Shown here: positions 55,511 to 64,000 of the stretch, one piece after another
Position numbering within the stretch: position 1 is the first letter of the stretch
Layout: the number at the start of each line of letters is the position of its first letter
Source: Frigidibacter sp. SD6-1
Lineage (GTDB): Bacteria; Pseudomonadota; Alphaproteobacteria; Rhodobacterales; Rhodobacteraceae
Assembly (NCBI RefSeq): GCF_030143255.1
Contig: NZ_JARJNR010000001.1
Location: 186,001 to 250,000 of the forward strand
Reading direction: 5' to 3'
DNA length: 64,000 nt
Translations under genes and position numbers: made by a program
The notes under the pieces: generated by a model
What the model saw: the letters and a program-made list of their open reading frames with translations, nothing else
Database searches by the model: none
What the model was told of the DNA's origin: nothing

Positions 55511-55816
55511 CTAGTAGATCGAACGCGCGGTGGCAGGTTGGGCCGCCGCGGTCACCGTGCGCTGGGAGGCGAAGCAATCGAGGCGGCCACTGGACATGCA
55601 ATTCTGAAAACTGCGCAGCTCGCGCGCCAGCGGGTCATCGCCCTGCGTCAGGCGCGGATTGGAAGCCAGATAGCGGCCAAGCGCGAGCGAATCGCGCGAC
55701 AGGACCAGTTGTTCGATCGTCTTCAATTGATCGAGCGAGAAATCGGCCCTGCACGGCGCGCCGCTGCCCAAAAGGACAAGCGCGGTGACGATGGCAAGCA
55801 GTCTTGGGTCGGGCAT
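55511..55816 (-). CDS. Small secreted hypothetical protein
   Basis: A 101-residue protein with a signal peptide (LLAIVTALVLLGSGAPCRAD, cleavage near residue 24-25), then a helical stretch (SLDQLKTIEQLVLSRDSLAL) and two cysteines (NCMSS, DCFAS) that may form a disulfide. AAAGAGAG precedes ATG 55816. It is 19 bases upstream of the glycosyltransferase genes on the same strand. Confidence 0.6.
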   Translation of the reverse strand: MPDPRLLAIVTALVLLGSGAPCRADFSLDQLKTIEQLVLSRDSLALGRYLASNPRLTQGDDPLARELRSFQNCMSSGRLDCFASQRTVTAAAQPATARSIY

Positions 55817-55847
55817 ACGCGTCTCTCTTTCAAAGGCCGGGCGCCGC

Positions 55848-57230
55848 TCAGGGCGATGCGCCGGACTGAAGCATCAGGATCAGGCGCTGTTTCAGCGCCT
55901 CCGCTTCGGCCTGCTGCGCCGCAGTCGGGCCGCTTTGGGCCGCGCGTGTCTTCTTCTTTGACGGCGCGGGCGCAGGAGCGTCGCCGCCGCCCGATCCTGC
56001 AAGCCAGATTTCGATGAATCCGGGTGGCGGCGGATCGGCGCGGCTGGTGAAGTCACGGGCCTCCATCTGCAGGGCTTGCGCCAGTTCCCCGGCCGCCCCG
56101 GCATCTTCGGAATGGTAATAGCGCAGGTGAGACGCACTGACCCTGAAGCCGACGATGTCCTGATCCGCGATCGGGGCTCCGGCCGCCGACAGTATGGCCA
56201 GAGCATTCTCGGTCGGCGCCGGATCGGAGGTCGCGCTGTGAAGATGGATCGACAGATCGGAAAAGCGGGTGCTCGCAACCGTCGGTTCCGGCGCCGGTTG
56301 CGGCGGGGGGGCGGCGATATCGTCGGCAGGGGCGGGGTCGACCTTGGGTTCTGCCAGCAAGATCTGTGGCGGGCTAAACGTCAGACCAGAAGCGGCAGGA
56401 AGGGTCGGCATGCGCTCCGGTGCGGAAGGGCGCCCGAGGACGGTGGGGGCTGGCGGCGAGACGGGCAGGGATTTGGGCGCGACGACCACTGGTGGCGCAG
56501 GCGCGTCACCGGGACCTGGCGCTGCCAGCAGGGCCACCGCAGCGATGCGATGGCTGCTGTCGGCAACCGGCAGCCGCAGCGCCGGATCCGTGCCGGACAG
56601 TCTGACACTGCCCAGGTTCGGCTCGGTTGCGGCCGGCGGGGCAGGTTCTGCTGGTCGGGATGCTGCCACCCGGGGTTCCGGTGCAGCGGTCATGACGGGC
56701 GCAGGGACGGCCAGGGGCGCGCGCGCACTGAGAAGATCGTCGGGCAGCGACTGGTGGGCGGACGGCACGAGAGACGGCAGCGGCAGCCGCGAGATCACGA
56801 GCCCTGCCGTCACACCGAGCGCGAAACCAAGCGCGATCCTGAGGCCGATCCGGCGCGGACGCGCCGAAGGCCGGTTGGCAGCGACCTCGGCTACCTGGGC
56901 CTGCGCTTCCAGTGCCTCGGCATCCGTTCTGAGGAAGAGCGGCACGGCAGCGGCGGGATGGGCCAGGGCCCGCGATTCTGGCTTCGCCTGCACCGCCGAG
57001 GCGGGCGGCGGAGTGCCCAGCATCCGGTCCTGCCGGTCCCAGGGTCTTGCCAGGTCACCGCCGCCCTCCGGGCGCCCCGGGTCGGGCGGCGACTGGCGCA
57101 GGACGCGTTCCCGCTCTCTGCGCGCGCGTTCCATCCGTTGCTGGAAGGTCTCGTTGCGCAGAAGGACCTCCGCCGTCGCGGCGGAATCGTCCTGTTCGCG
57201 GGAAGCGGCGGTGGCCGCGCCCTTTTCCAT
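55848..57230 (-). CDS. Membrane-anchored Pro/Ala-rich envelope protein
   Basis: A 460-residue protein: cytosolic N-terminus with a basic/acidic helix (QQRMERARRERERVLRQ, about 30-45), one membrane helix near 128-146 (GLRIALGFALGVTAGLVI), a long Pro/Ala-rich periplasmic stretch (155-335), and a C-terminal domain (about 345-435) with SHLRYYHSEDAGAAGELAQA and FIEIWLAG. That domain resembles LytR_C-like or other glycan-associated modules; not certain. ATG 57230 follows GGGGGGCTGGA. First gene of the cluster. Confidence 0.65.
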   Translation of the reverse strand: MEKGAATAASREQDDSAATAEVLLRNETFQQRMERARRERERVLRQSPPDPGRPEGGGDLARPWDRQDRMLGTPPPASAVQAKPESRALAHPAAAVPLFLRTDAEALEAQAQVAEVAANRPSARPRRIGLRIALGFALGVTAGLVISRLPLPSLVPSAHQSLPDDLLSARAPLAVPAPVMTAAPEPRVAASRPAEPAPPAATEPNLGSVRLSGTDPALRLPVADSSHRIAAVALLAAPGPGDAPAPPVVVAPKSLPVSPPAPTVLGRPSAPERMPTLPAASGLTFSPPQILLAEPKVDPAPADDIAAPPPQPAPEPTVASTRFSDLSIHLHSATSDPAPTENALAILSAAGAPIADQDIVGFRVSASHLRYYHSEDAGAAGELAQALQMEARDFTSRADPPPPGFIEIWLAGSGGGDAPAPAPSKKKTRAAQSGPTAAQQAEAEALKQRLILMLQSGASP

Positions 57231-57443
57231 TCCAGCCCCCCTTGTCCTGTGACCGGCGCGCTCTATGCTCCGCCAGACGACGCGGCTGGCAGTTTCCGCG
57301 CCTTGCACAATGACAGCCGGAATCTACCATTGACCGGCATCTTTTTAAACATTGCGCCTTAACGATGGTCAACGTCAGACAATGCGCCTCCATTCTGCGC
57401 ATTGGTCATTTCCTGTGGATAATATCGCGCCTTCCGCGCGCGG

Positions 57444-59453
57444 TCAGGCTTCGCGGTGACCGTAGAGGAGCGGCATCAGCCCGACCGTGGCTGCGAATCT
57501 CTGCCAATCCTTGCGCTCGGCCCGGGTCCAGCCGGTTTCGGCGATGGCTGAAAGGCGGGGGAATGTCAGCCGGTCGAAAAGCGCGCGGTCGGTCATGGAT
57601 TCCGACCAGATGCAGGCCTGAATACCCATGAACCTGGCCAATTGCGCCTCCGTCCAGCCCGCTGTCGGATCGAACGCATAGGTCTCGCGCGGCGAGGACC
57701 AGCCCGCCCAGCCCGCGCCCGGTTCGACCCAGTCGGGGGATTGCGACATGTCCAGATAGTAGGATTGGCCGGGGCTGACGACGATGGAATAGCCCTTCGC
57801 GGCCAGCGCCCCCGACACTTCCCTATCTCGCCAGCCGACCAGATAGGACGCCCCCTTGTCTATCACATCGCCATGGGCGGCCTCTTCCCAGCCGCCGGTC
57901 ACGCAGCCGCGCTCGGCCAGCATCCGCTGGACCCGCGCAAGGAAATCCGCCTGCAGAAGAGCGGTCGCCGATCCCTCGATCGCATCGGCGCCGCCGTGAT
58001 TGCCCTCGCTGTCCTTCAGCCGCGCGTGGGCCTCGGCCAGTTTCGCCCCGCCCAGCTCGGCAATTCGCTGAAGCGCGAGGGGAGAGCCGGACCAGGCGGC
58101 GAGCGGTACTTCATCTGCGCCGACATGGATAATCCGGGCGGGGAAAAGCTCCGCCAGCTCGTCGAAGATCGTGCCGAGGATTTCATAGGTGCGGGGCACT
58201 GCCGGATTGAGGCAATTGTTCGGAAAACCCTGCACCGAAGCATAGGTGCCGCTTTCGCCCGGGTCGCGCAGGTCGGGGCGCGCGGCCAGAAGCGCGAAGG
58301 AATGGCCGGGGATGTCGATCTCGGGAACGGTCGTGATGCCGTAGCTTTCGGCAGTTCCGACGATGCGGCGGACGGTGTCCTGCGTGTAATAGCCGCCCGC
58401 GCGATCGGCTCCGGTCCCAAGAAGCGACGGGATCGGCAGACCCTCGCCGCGCCAGGCACCGATGCCGGTCAGTTCCGGCAAGGCCGCGATCTCGATCCGC
58501 CAGGCCTCGTCATCGGTCAGATGCCAGTGGAAACGGTTCAATTTGTTCCAGGCCATGACGGCAAGGAACCTTTCGATCTCGTCCGGAGCATAGAACTGCC
58601 GCGCGCAGTCGAGGTGGCAGCCGCGCCACCCCATGGCCGGCCTGTCGGCTATCGTGCCGGTTTGGGGGAAAGCAAAGGTCTGCGGATAGTCGCGCGCGCC
58701 GCGCAGGGCCTGGGCGAGGGTGATGAAGGCGTAAAGGAAGCCCGCATGGCCTGAGGCCGTTACGGTTATGCGGTCGCGCGCAAAGACAATCCGGTAGGCT
58801 TCGGGCGCGAGCGTTCCATCCGTTGCGGCATCAACCGGGAAACCGCCTTCGGCCGCGCTGCGGCTCAGGGCCTCCGTCGGGAAAAGCGCCTGGCAAAGCT
58901 GGGTGAAGGCGGTGGCGGCGGTTCCTGCTTCGGTCGCTTCTGCCGTAATGGCGAACCCGGCGGGCGCGGCGCGGGTGGCGGTGACCTCGACCTGCTCAGG
59001 CCAGGGGATGACCGCGAGCGCTTCGGGTGCGCTGGCCGGGACCGGGTAGGGCGCCGCGCCGCGCTTCAGCGGGCGGTTGTCGCCGACCTTGTGTGTGGGG
59101 CGGACCTCGACCGGCTCCACCTGCCCGTCGGCATGTTTCAGATAGGCGGTCGTCGCCCCGTCGCTCCAATGGCGGAGCGGATAGGAAAGATGGTGGGCGA
59201 CCGTCGTCCAGGAGGCGCCGGGGCCGAGACCTTTCCCGTCTTCGGGTGCAAGCTCGGTATGGTTCGACAGCCGCCGGATCAGCCGCGCGCCCTCGACCCG
59301 GTCCTTTGCCGTCAGGCGGGCGGGGCCGGTGATCACCAGCGTGAAATCCGTGACCGGTTCCCGCCCCCGGTTGGTCAGGCGCAGGCGATATTCCGGCGGG
59401 CGGCCCCCCTCTGCCGGTGTCCAGTGGGTCTCTAGCAGAAACGGGTAGCGCAT
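57444..59453 (-). CDS. Beta-N-acetylhexosaminidase (GH20)
   Basis: Releases terminal GlcNAc or GalNAc from chito-oligosaccharides. The 669-residue protein has an N-terminal beta domain (1-250), then the GH20 barrel from GWRGCHLDCARQFY. The catalytic Asp-Glu pair is in IIHVGADEVP. No signal peptide is present, so it works in the cytoplasm on imported sugars. It lies 9 bases downstream of the ABC ATPase gene, linking uptake and hydrolysis. Confidence 0.93.
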   Translation of the reverse strand: MRYPFLLETHWTPAEGGRPPEYRLRLTNRGREPVTDFTLVITGPARLTAKDRVEGARLIRRLSNHTELAPEDGKGLGPGASWTTVAHHLSYPLRHWSDGATTAYLKHADGQVEPVEVRPTHKVGDNRPLKRGAAPYPVPASAPEALAVIPWPEQVEVTATRAAPAGFAITAEATEAGTAATAFTQLCQALFPTEALSRSAAEGGFPVDAATDGTLAPEAYRIVFARDRITVTASGHAGFLYAFITLAQALRGARDYPQTFAFPQTGTIADRPAMGWRGCHLDCARQFYAPDEIERFLAVMAWNKLNRFHWHLTDDEAWRIEIAALPELTGIGAWRGEGLPIPSLLGTGADRAGGYYTQDTVRRIVGTAESYGITTVPEIDIPGHSFALLAARPDLRDPGESGTYASVQGFPNNCLNPAVPRTYEILGTIFDELAELFPARIIHVGADEVPLAAWSGSPLALQRIAELGGAKLAEAHARLKDSEGNHGGADAIEGSATALLQADFLARVQRMLAERGCVTGGWEEAAHGDVIDKGASYLVGWRDREVSGALAAKGYSIVVSPGQSYYLDMSQSPDWVEPGAGWAGWSSPRETYAFDPTAGWTEAQLARFMGIQACIWSESMTDRALFDRLTFPRLSAIAETGWTRAERKDWQRFAATVGLMPLLYGHREA

Positions 59454-59462
59454 GACGGGCTT

Positions 59463-60533
59463 TCAGGCTGGGGGCAGGGCCACGCCCTGCGCATCGAAGA
59501 AATAAAGCGCGCCCGCCTTGACCGACACCACCAGATCCGCATCTTCGGCGATCTGCGGCTTGCCTTCGAAAAGTGATACGAAGTTCTGGCCGTCGGTGAG
59601 CGGGCTGTAGGCGATTGTGTGCAGGCCGAGCCGTTCGATCAGGTTCGGCCGCAGCGTGAAGGATATGGCGCCGGGGCTGAGCGAGAGATGTTCGGGTCGG
59701 AGACCGACTGTGACCTTGTCGCCCGCCGCGAGACCGGGCCGGGCGGGCACGGTGATGCGGCCGAGGGGGCCAAGGTCGATCTCTGTCGCGCTCAGGCAGT
59801 TTCCGGGCAGGAAATTCATCCGCGGGCTGCCGATGAAGCCCGCGACGAACTGGTTCCGAGGCCGTTCGTACAGCTCGAGCGGCGCGCCCACCTGTTCGAC
59901 CCGGCCGCCGTTCAGGACGACGATCTTGTCGGCCATGGTCATCGCCTCGACCTGGTCGTGGGTCACATAGATCATCGTGGTGCCGAGCGACTTGTGCAGC
60001 CGCATCAGCTCGATCCGCATTTCGGAGCGGAGCGCGGCATCGAGGTTCGACAAGGGCTCGTCGAAGAGAAAGATCTTCGGCTGACGCACGATGGCGCGGC
60101 CGATGGCAACGCGCTGGCGCTGGCCGCCGGACAGCGTGCCGGGTTTTTGCTGAAGCCGCTGGGTCAGTTGCAGGACGGATGCCGCCTCTTCGACCCGGCG
60201 GCGGATATCGGCCTCGGGCAGGCGTTCGACGCGCAGGGGAAAGGCGATATTCTCGAAGACGGTCATATGCGGATAAAGCGCGTAGGACTGGAAGACCATC
60301 GCGATGCCGCGCTTGACCGGTGGCAAGTCCTTGACCGGTCGGCCGCCGATGACGATCTCGCCCGAGGAGACATCCTCAAGCCCGGCGATCATCCGCAGAA
60401 GCGTCGATTTCCCGCAGCCAGAGGGGCCGACGAAGACCACGAACTCGCCCTCCTCGACGTCGAGCGTGACGCCCTTGATCACTTCGGCGGCGCCGAAGGA
60501 TTTCGTCAGGTCCGACAATGCAAGCTGGCTCAT
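59463..60533 (-). CDS. Sugar ABC transporter ATP-binding protein (UgpC/MalK type)
   Basis: A 356-residue ATPase: Walker A GPSGCGKSTLLRMI (residues 37-50), Q-loop, signature LSGGQRQRVAIGRA, Walker B KIFLFDEPLSNLDA and the H-loop YVTHDQVEAM. A C-terminal TOBE domain (residues 240-356) is typical of carbohydrate importers. It works with the binding protein and two permeases encoded upstream. Confidence 0.95.
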   Translation of the reverse strand: MSQLALSDLTKSFGAAEVIKGVTLDVEEGEFVVFVGPSGCGKSTLLRMIAGLEDVSSGEIVIGGRPVKDLPPVKRGIAMVFQSYALYPHMTVFENIAFPLRVERLPEADIRRRVEEAASVLQLTQRLQQKPGTLSGGQRQRVAIGRAIVRQPKIFLFDEPLSNLDAALRSEMRIELMRLHKSLGTTMIYVTHDQVEAMTMADKIVVLNGGRVEQVGAPLELYERPRNQFVAGFIGSPRMNFLPGNCLSATEIDLGPLGRITVPARPGLAAGDKVTVGLRPEHLSLSPGAISFTLRPNLIERLGLHTIAYSPLTDGQNFVSLFEGKPQIAEDADLVVSVKAGALYFFDAQGVALPPA

Positions 60534-60570
60534 GCCTCTTTTGTCCTTCGCGAAGGGTCGTCGGGTGGCT

Positions 60571-60599
60571 GGCGCCCCGGACGAAATTTCCGGGGCGCC
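60571..60599 (-). repeat. 10-bp hairpin between binding-protein and ATPase genes
   Basis: GGCGCCCCGG (60571-60580) and CCGGGGCGCC (60590-60599) pair perfectly around a 9-base loop. It sits after the solute-binding-protein gene. A hairpin there typically protects or limits the upstream mRNA so that the binding protein is made in excess. Confidence 0.8.
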
Positions 60600-60622
60600 G
60601 CCCATGGCGCCAGTGGTGGTGG

Positions 60623-61840
60623 CTACTTGAATTCCTCGAGCGCGGCCGCCGCCTGCTCGAGCGCCGCCGCAGGTTCCGCCGCGCCGGTGACGACCGACTG
60701 GACCATGGTGATCATCGTGTCCTGCAGGCCCTTGTAGTCGAGGAACAAAGGCTCGGGCCCGCCAAAGGAAATCCCGTCGATGAAGGGTTTCCAGTTCGGA
60801 TCGTCGGCCACGAGCTTGTCGACCGCCGGGCCCGGACGCAGCGGCGTGAGGCCTTCGGCCGCCTCGTAGACCGGTTGGTTTTCGGTGCTGGCGAGGAATT
60901 TGGCGAAGTCGATCGCCTTGTCTTCGACACCCGTTCCCTTGAAGACCGCAAGGCTGTCGGTGATCAGGAGCGTGCCCGGACCCTGGGCGTGCGGACCGAG
61001 CGGCAGGGGGGCGACGCCCCAGTTGAACGGCGCGTCCTTGAGCAGGTTCTTGGCGCCGACCGAGGCATGGATCATGCCAAGCTTGCCATCAAGGAAGATG
61101 GCGCGGACCTCGTTCTGCTCGTAGGCGGTCGGGCCCTCCTCCGCATAGGCGGTGATGTCGCGCAGCGCCGTCAGCGCCTCGAGATTCTCGGGGCTGTTGA
61201 AGGTGATGTTGCCGTCGGCGTCGATCACCGTGCCGTTGTTGGTGTAAACCCAGTGCAGGAACTGGTGCATCGTATTGTCGAAGGTCTTGGCGACAACGCC
61301 GAAACCCGCGGTGCCGGTCTTTTCCTTGATCGCCTTGGCTGCGGCGATTTCCTCTTCCCAGGTTGCCGGGGGCTTTTCGGGGTCAAGCCCGGCGGCGGCG
61401 AAGAGATCCTTGTTCCAGTAAAGCGACTTGGTCGAGAAGGCGACCGGCACGCCCCATTGCTGGCCGTCGGTTGTGACGGTCGAGACGACGAAGGGGAAAT
61501 AGGTCGCCTGTTCGTCGGCGCTCATCGGGATCGGCACGATCAGGTCGTTCTGCGCGAGCTGCTTGAGGACGCGCGAGCCCATATAGGCAAGGCCCACCGG
61601 TGTTCCGGCGGCGGCCAGTGTCGTGGCTTTCTCCTGACACTGGTCCCAGCCCACGGCCTCGACCTCGATCTTGTAGCCGGGGTTGGCTTCTTCCCATTTC
61701 GGAAATAGCGCCTCGTGCACGGCCGAAACCCTGTCGCCGCAGGAAATGAAGGTGATCGCCTGATCCTCGGCCGAGGCGAGGCCGGGCATGGTCAGCACGG
61801 CCAGCGCCGTGCCCGCTTTCAGAATGGTCGTCGGTTTCAT
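60623..61840 (-). CDS. Extracellular sugar-binding protein of ABC importer
   Basis: A 405-residue periplasmic protein of the family-1 solute-binding type. The signal peptide is MKPTTILKAGTALAVLTMPG-LASA with cleavage near residue 24. Mature motifs include WNKDLFAAAGLDPEKPPATW and GKLGMIHASVGAKNL. A preceding GGAGGAAAG gives a strong ribosome site. The linked GH20 suggests N-acetylated oligosaccharides as ligand. Confidence 0.92.
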   Translation of the reverse strand: MKPTTILKAGTALAVLTMPGLASAEDQAITFISCGDRVSAVHEALFPKWEEANPGYKIEVEAVGWDQCQEKATTLAAAGTPVGLAYMGSRVLKQLAQNDLIVPIPMSADEQATYFPFVVSTVTTDGQQWGVPVAFSTKSLYWNKDLFAAAGLDPEKPPATWEEEIAAAKAIKEKTGTAGFGVVAKTFDNTMHQFLHWVYTNNGTVIDADGNITFNSPENLEALTALRDITAYAEEGPTAYEQNEVRAIFLDGKLGMIHASVGAKNLLKDAPFNWGVAPLPLGPHAQGPGTLLITDSLAVFKGTGVEDKAIDFAKFLASTENQPVYEAAEGLTPLRPGPAVDKLVADDPNWKPFIDGISFGGPEPLFLDYKGLQDTMITMVQSVVTGAAEPAAALEQAAAALEEFK

Positions 61841-61885
61841 TCTTTCCTCCTGTTGGTGCCCCTTTTCACGGGGCGTTCTCTTTCG

Positions 61886-62746
61886 TCATTCCTTCACGGC
61901 GCCGGCGGTGAGGCCCGCGACGAGATAGCGTTGCAGGATGAGGATCACGATGAGCGCGGGCGCGATGCCCACGAAGCTCGCCGCCATCAGCTCGTTCCAC
62001 GAAACTTCCTGCCGCCCGAAGAAGGCAAAAAGGCCGACCGGCAGCGGCATGTACTCGGTCTTGGAATTGAAGGTGACCGCATAGACGAACTGCTGGGCAT
62101 AGGCGCCAAGGAAGGTCGCGATGGCGGTGACGATGATGCCGGGCGTCGCCAAGGGCAGGATAACCCGGCGGAAGATGTAGAAGCGCGAGGCGCCGTCGGC
62201 CCAGGCGGCCTCCTCGAGCTCTCGCGGGATGCGCAGCATATAGGCGCGCAGAAGCCAGATTGCCGTCGGGATCAGGAAGGCCGCCCCCGGCACGATCATG
62301 GCGAAATAGGTGTTGAGCAGCCCGAGGCTTCGCATCAGCCGGAAAAGCGGGATGAGAAGCACCGCGCCCGAGACCATGTTGACGGTCAGGAAGCCGCCAA
62401 GGATGGCGCTTTGACCCGGGAAGCGGAAGCGCGACAGCGCATAGGCTGCTGGCACCACCAAGACGATCACCAGGGCTGTCACCACGCCTGCGACGAAGAG
62501 GCTGTTGACCACATAGCGCCCGAAGGCCGGGACCGAGACCCACATCGTCCGGTAGGCTTCGAACGACGGATTTTCCGGCCAGAAGCGATAGGGCGAGGAG
62601 AAGAGGAGCGACAAGGGCTTCAGCGAGACATTGAACCCTTCGATGAAGGGCGCAAGGCAGAAGAACAGCAGGCAGAAGATGCCCGCGTAGATGCCGAGAA
62701 GCTCGTACCAGCGATAGCGGTCGATCATCGGGCGCGGCTGTTTCAT
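61886..62746 (-). CDS. Sugar ABC transporter permease, MalG-like
   Basis: A 286-residue inner-membrane protein with six hydrophobic segments. The ATPase-coupling EAA loop is ELEEAAWADGASRFYIFRRV-ILPLATPG. The MalG-like pattern (NVSLKPLSLLF, AYALSRFRFPGQ) is clear. Its ATG overlaps the stop of the partner permease (TGATG). Confidence 0.93.
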   Translation of the reverse strand: MKQPRPMIDRYRWYELLGIYAGIFCLLFFCLAPFIEGFNVSLKPLSLLFSSPYRFWPENPSFEAYRTMWVSVPAFGRYVVNSLFVAGVVTALVIVLVVPAAYALSRFRFPGQSAILGGFLTVNMVSGAVLLIPLFRLMRSLGLLNTYFAMIVPGAAFLIPTAIWLLRAYMLRIPRELEEAAWADGASRFYIFRRVILPLATPGIIVTAIATFLGAYAQQFVYAVTFNSKTEYMPLPVGLFAFFGRQEVSWNELMAASFVGIAPALIVILILQRYLVAGLTAGAVKE

Positions 62747-63630
62747 CAGCGGGCCTCCACCGGGTTGAGGCGGCTGATGAGCCGGTAATAAGCGAGGCAG
62801 AAGACCGACAGGAAAAGGCAGATCATCACGGCGCGCGCCGAGCCCTCGCCATATTTGTAGGAGCCGATCCCCGACTTATACGTGTCGATGATCATCGTCG
62901 TCGTCTGGCCCGACGGCCCGCCGCGCGTAAGGATCCAGATGATGTCGAACGAGTTGAATGTGAAGATCAAGGACAGCATCGACATGGTCAGAAGCGAGGG
63001 CACGATCATCGGCAGCGTGATGCGCCGGAAGCGGTAGAACCGGCCCGCGCCATCGGTCCAGGCGGCCTCGTAGAGGTCCTTGGGAATCGTCTGGATGGTG
63101 GCCAGCATGTAGAGCGTGACGAAGGGCACACCGATCCAGACATCGGTGACGATGGTCGCCCAGAAGGCGGTCTTGCCATAGCCGAGAAAGGCGATGGGTC
63201 CATCGGACAGGCCGAAATTCTGCAAAAGGCCGGAAATCATGCCGAACTGGCCGTTGTACATCCAGCCCCACATGAAGATGCCGATGGCCATGGGGATGAT
63301 CCAGGGCGGCATGATCAGGATACGGAAGAGCGTCTGGCCCGGCACGGCGGCGTTCAAGAGAACCGCACCCAGGACCCCGATGGTCATCTTCAGCGCGACC
63401 GAACAGAAGGTCCAGATGAAGGTCCTCAGGATCACATCGTCGAAATTGGCCTTGAAGATCTTCTGATAATTCTTCCAGCCGACCCAGTTGGTTTCGGGTT
63501 TCAGGGCAGCGTCGGTGAAGGACAGGATCACCGTATCGACCAGCGGATAGGCCACGATGAACAGCACATAAAGAACCGCCGGGGCGAGCAAAAGATAGGC
63601 GAAGGCACGCGCCGAGGGGGAATGGTTCAT
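62746..63630 (-). CDS. Sugar ABC transporter permease, MalF-like
   Basis: A 294-residue inner-membrane protein with six hydrophobic segments, starting RAFAYLLLAPAVLYVLFIVA. The EAA loop is DLYEAAWTDGAGRFYRFRRI-TLPMIVPSL. Overlaps by one base both the oxidoreductase stop upstream and the next permease. Confidence 0.93.
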   Translation of the reverse strand: MNHSPSARAFAYLLLAPAVLYVLFIVAYPLVDTVILSFTDAALKPETNWVGWKNYQKIFKANFDDVILRTFIWTFCSVALKMTIGVLGAVLLNAAVPGQTLFRILIMPPWIIPMAIGIFMWGWMYNGQFGMISGLLQNFGLSDGPIAFLGYGKTAFWATIVTDVWIGVPFVTLYMLATIQTIPKDLYEAAWTDGAGRFYRFRRITLPMIVPSLLTMSMLSLIFTFNSFDIIWILTRGGPSGQTTTMIIDTYKSGIGSYKYGEGSARAVMICLFLSVFCLAYYRLISRLNPVEAR

Positions 63631-64000
63631 CAGGCCACCTCGCGTGCAGGGCGTCCGAGTGCGGCATCGAACTCGGCCCAGATCGGCGCCATGTCGACGA
63701 CGCGCCGCGTGCGCCGCGCCTCGTCGATGGCCATGGCAAGAAGCCCCGCCTCAAGCGCGTCGATGACCGAGACGGGCAGGGCGGCGCCGGTCGCCATATG
63801 GGCGCCGATATCTTCGGCCATCTGCTCGTCCGCCCCATAATGGACCGAGAGGTCGGAGGCCTCATAGCGCTTGTCGGTCAGCTTCTCGCCGGTCCGTGCC
63901 CGGTGCAGGCGGAAGAAATTGCGGACGAAATCGCCCTCGGCCATGCCATCGACGCCGATCACGCAGAAGCGGCGGAAATCGTCCGGCACGTTAAGGTTGG
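63630..64000 (-). CDS. Gfo/Idh/MocA-type oxidoreductase, 5'-truncated by window edge
   Basis: The last 122 codons of a minus-strand gene that continues beyond the window. The segment CVIGVDGMAEGDFVRNFFRL and the ending SVIDALEAGLLAMAIDEARR fit the C-terminal part of Gfo/Idh/MocA sugar oxidoreductases, where an Ile-x-Ala-Leu-Glu-Ala-type helix is common. The NAD domain is not visible, so the call leans on context: such genes often sit in sugar ABC operons. Stop overlaps the permease start (TGATG). Confidence 0.7.
   Translation of the reverse strand, partial: NLNVPDDFRRFCVIGVDGMAEGDFVRNFFRLHRARTGEKLTDKRYEASDLSVHYGADEQMAEDIGAHMATGAALPVSVIDALEAGLLAMAIDEARRTRRVVDMAPIWAEFDAALGRPAREVA

Overview
The window comes from a GC-rich alphaproteobacterium, most likely a member of the Rhodobacteraceae. 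Reasons: strongly G/C-ending codons, frequent GTG and ATGA-overlap starts, a free-standing atpHAGDC operon, DUF2125, extensin-like and EamA proteins, a hisC-tyrC pair, and dispersed G-tract intergenic repeats of the kind common in that family. This is a family-level inference from content, not from a 16S gene. Almost everything reads as ordinary chromosome. No phage, IS element, integrase or CRISPR array is visible.

Layout. 1-1488: 3'-truncated malic enzyme (minus), diverging from a VOC/bicupin protein. 2857-7523: nucleoside salvage operon cdd-deoA-deoB-add-upp. 7588-13591: SPOR-domain protein, membrane protein, acyl-CoA synthetase, EamA transporter, sulfotransferase-like protein and an SDR with unusual active-site residues. 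13696-22086 (all minus): a fatty-acid beta-oxidation cluster with two MerR regulators, acyl-CoA dehydrogenase, GST, thiolase, two tandem cupins and FadB. Three repeated MerR-type palindromes lie between the regulators, and related sites lie upstream of the second regulator and the thiolase. 22136-25643: predicted Mn exporter with a Fur-like box, two hotdog thioesterases and a MATE transporter. 25712-28341: hisE-hisF, a TetR/DUF2306 divergent pair and tRNA-Gly(GCC). 28753-30599: Hint-like protein, a small hypothetical gene and rpsD behind a structured leader. 30814-38167: hisC-tyrC-extensin, DUF2125, ChaC-like protein, and a TolQ/MotA-like plus MotB/OmpA-like motor pair. 38366-43502: clpA, a compositionally foreign orphan gene, gloB and a methyltransferase. 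43747-48626: ATP synthase F1 operon with a strong terminator. 48728-51900: H-type lectin, DEAD-box helicase and FadR-type regulator. 51948-57230: an envelope/glycan cluster with two glycosyltransferase genes and poorly known partners. 57444-64000: N-acetylhexosaminidase with a sugar ABC transporter and the end of a Gfo/Idh/MocA oxidoreductase, probably for chito-oligosaccharide use.

The genes cooperate in a few clear modules: nucleoside catabolism and salvage, beta-oxidation under MerR control, histidine/tyrosine synthesis, glutathione-related reactions (GST, ChaC, GloB; scattered), F1 ATP synthase, and amino-sugar oligosaccharide uptake with cytoplasmic hydrolysis. The least explained items are three intergenic repeat families (one with compensatory hairpin changes), the rpsD leader with a small overlapping ORF, the coiled-coil ion-motor pair, the foreign orphan gene beside clpA, and the glycosyltransferase cluster.
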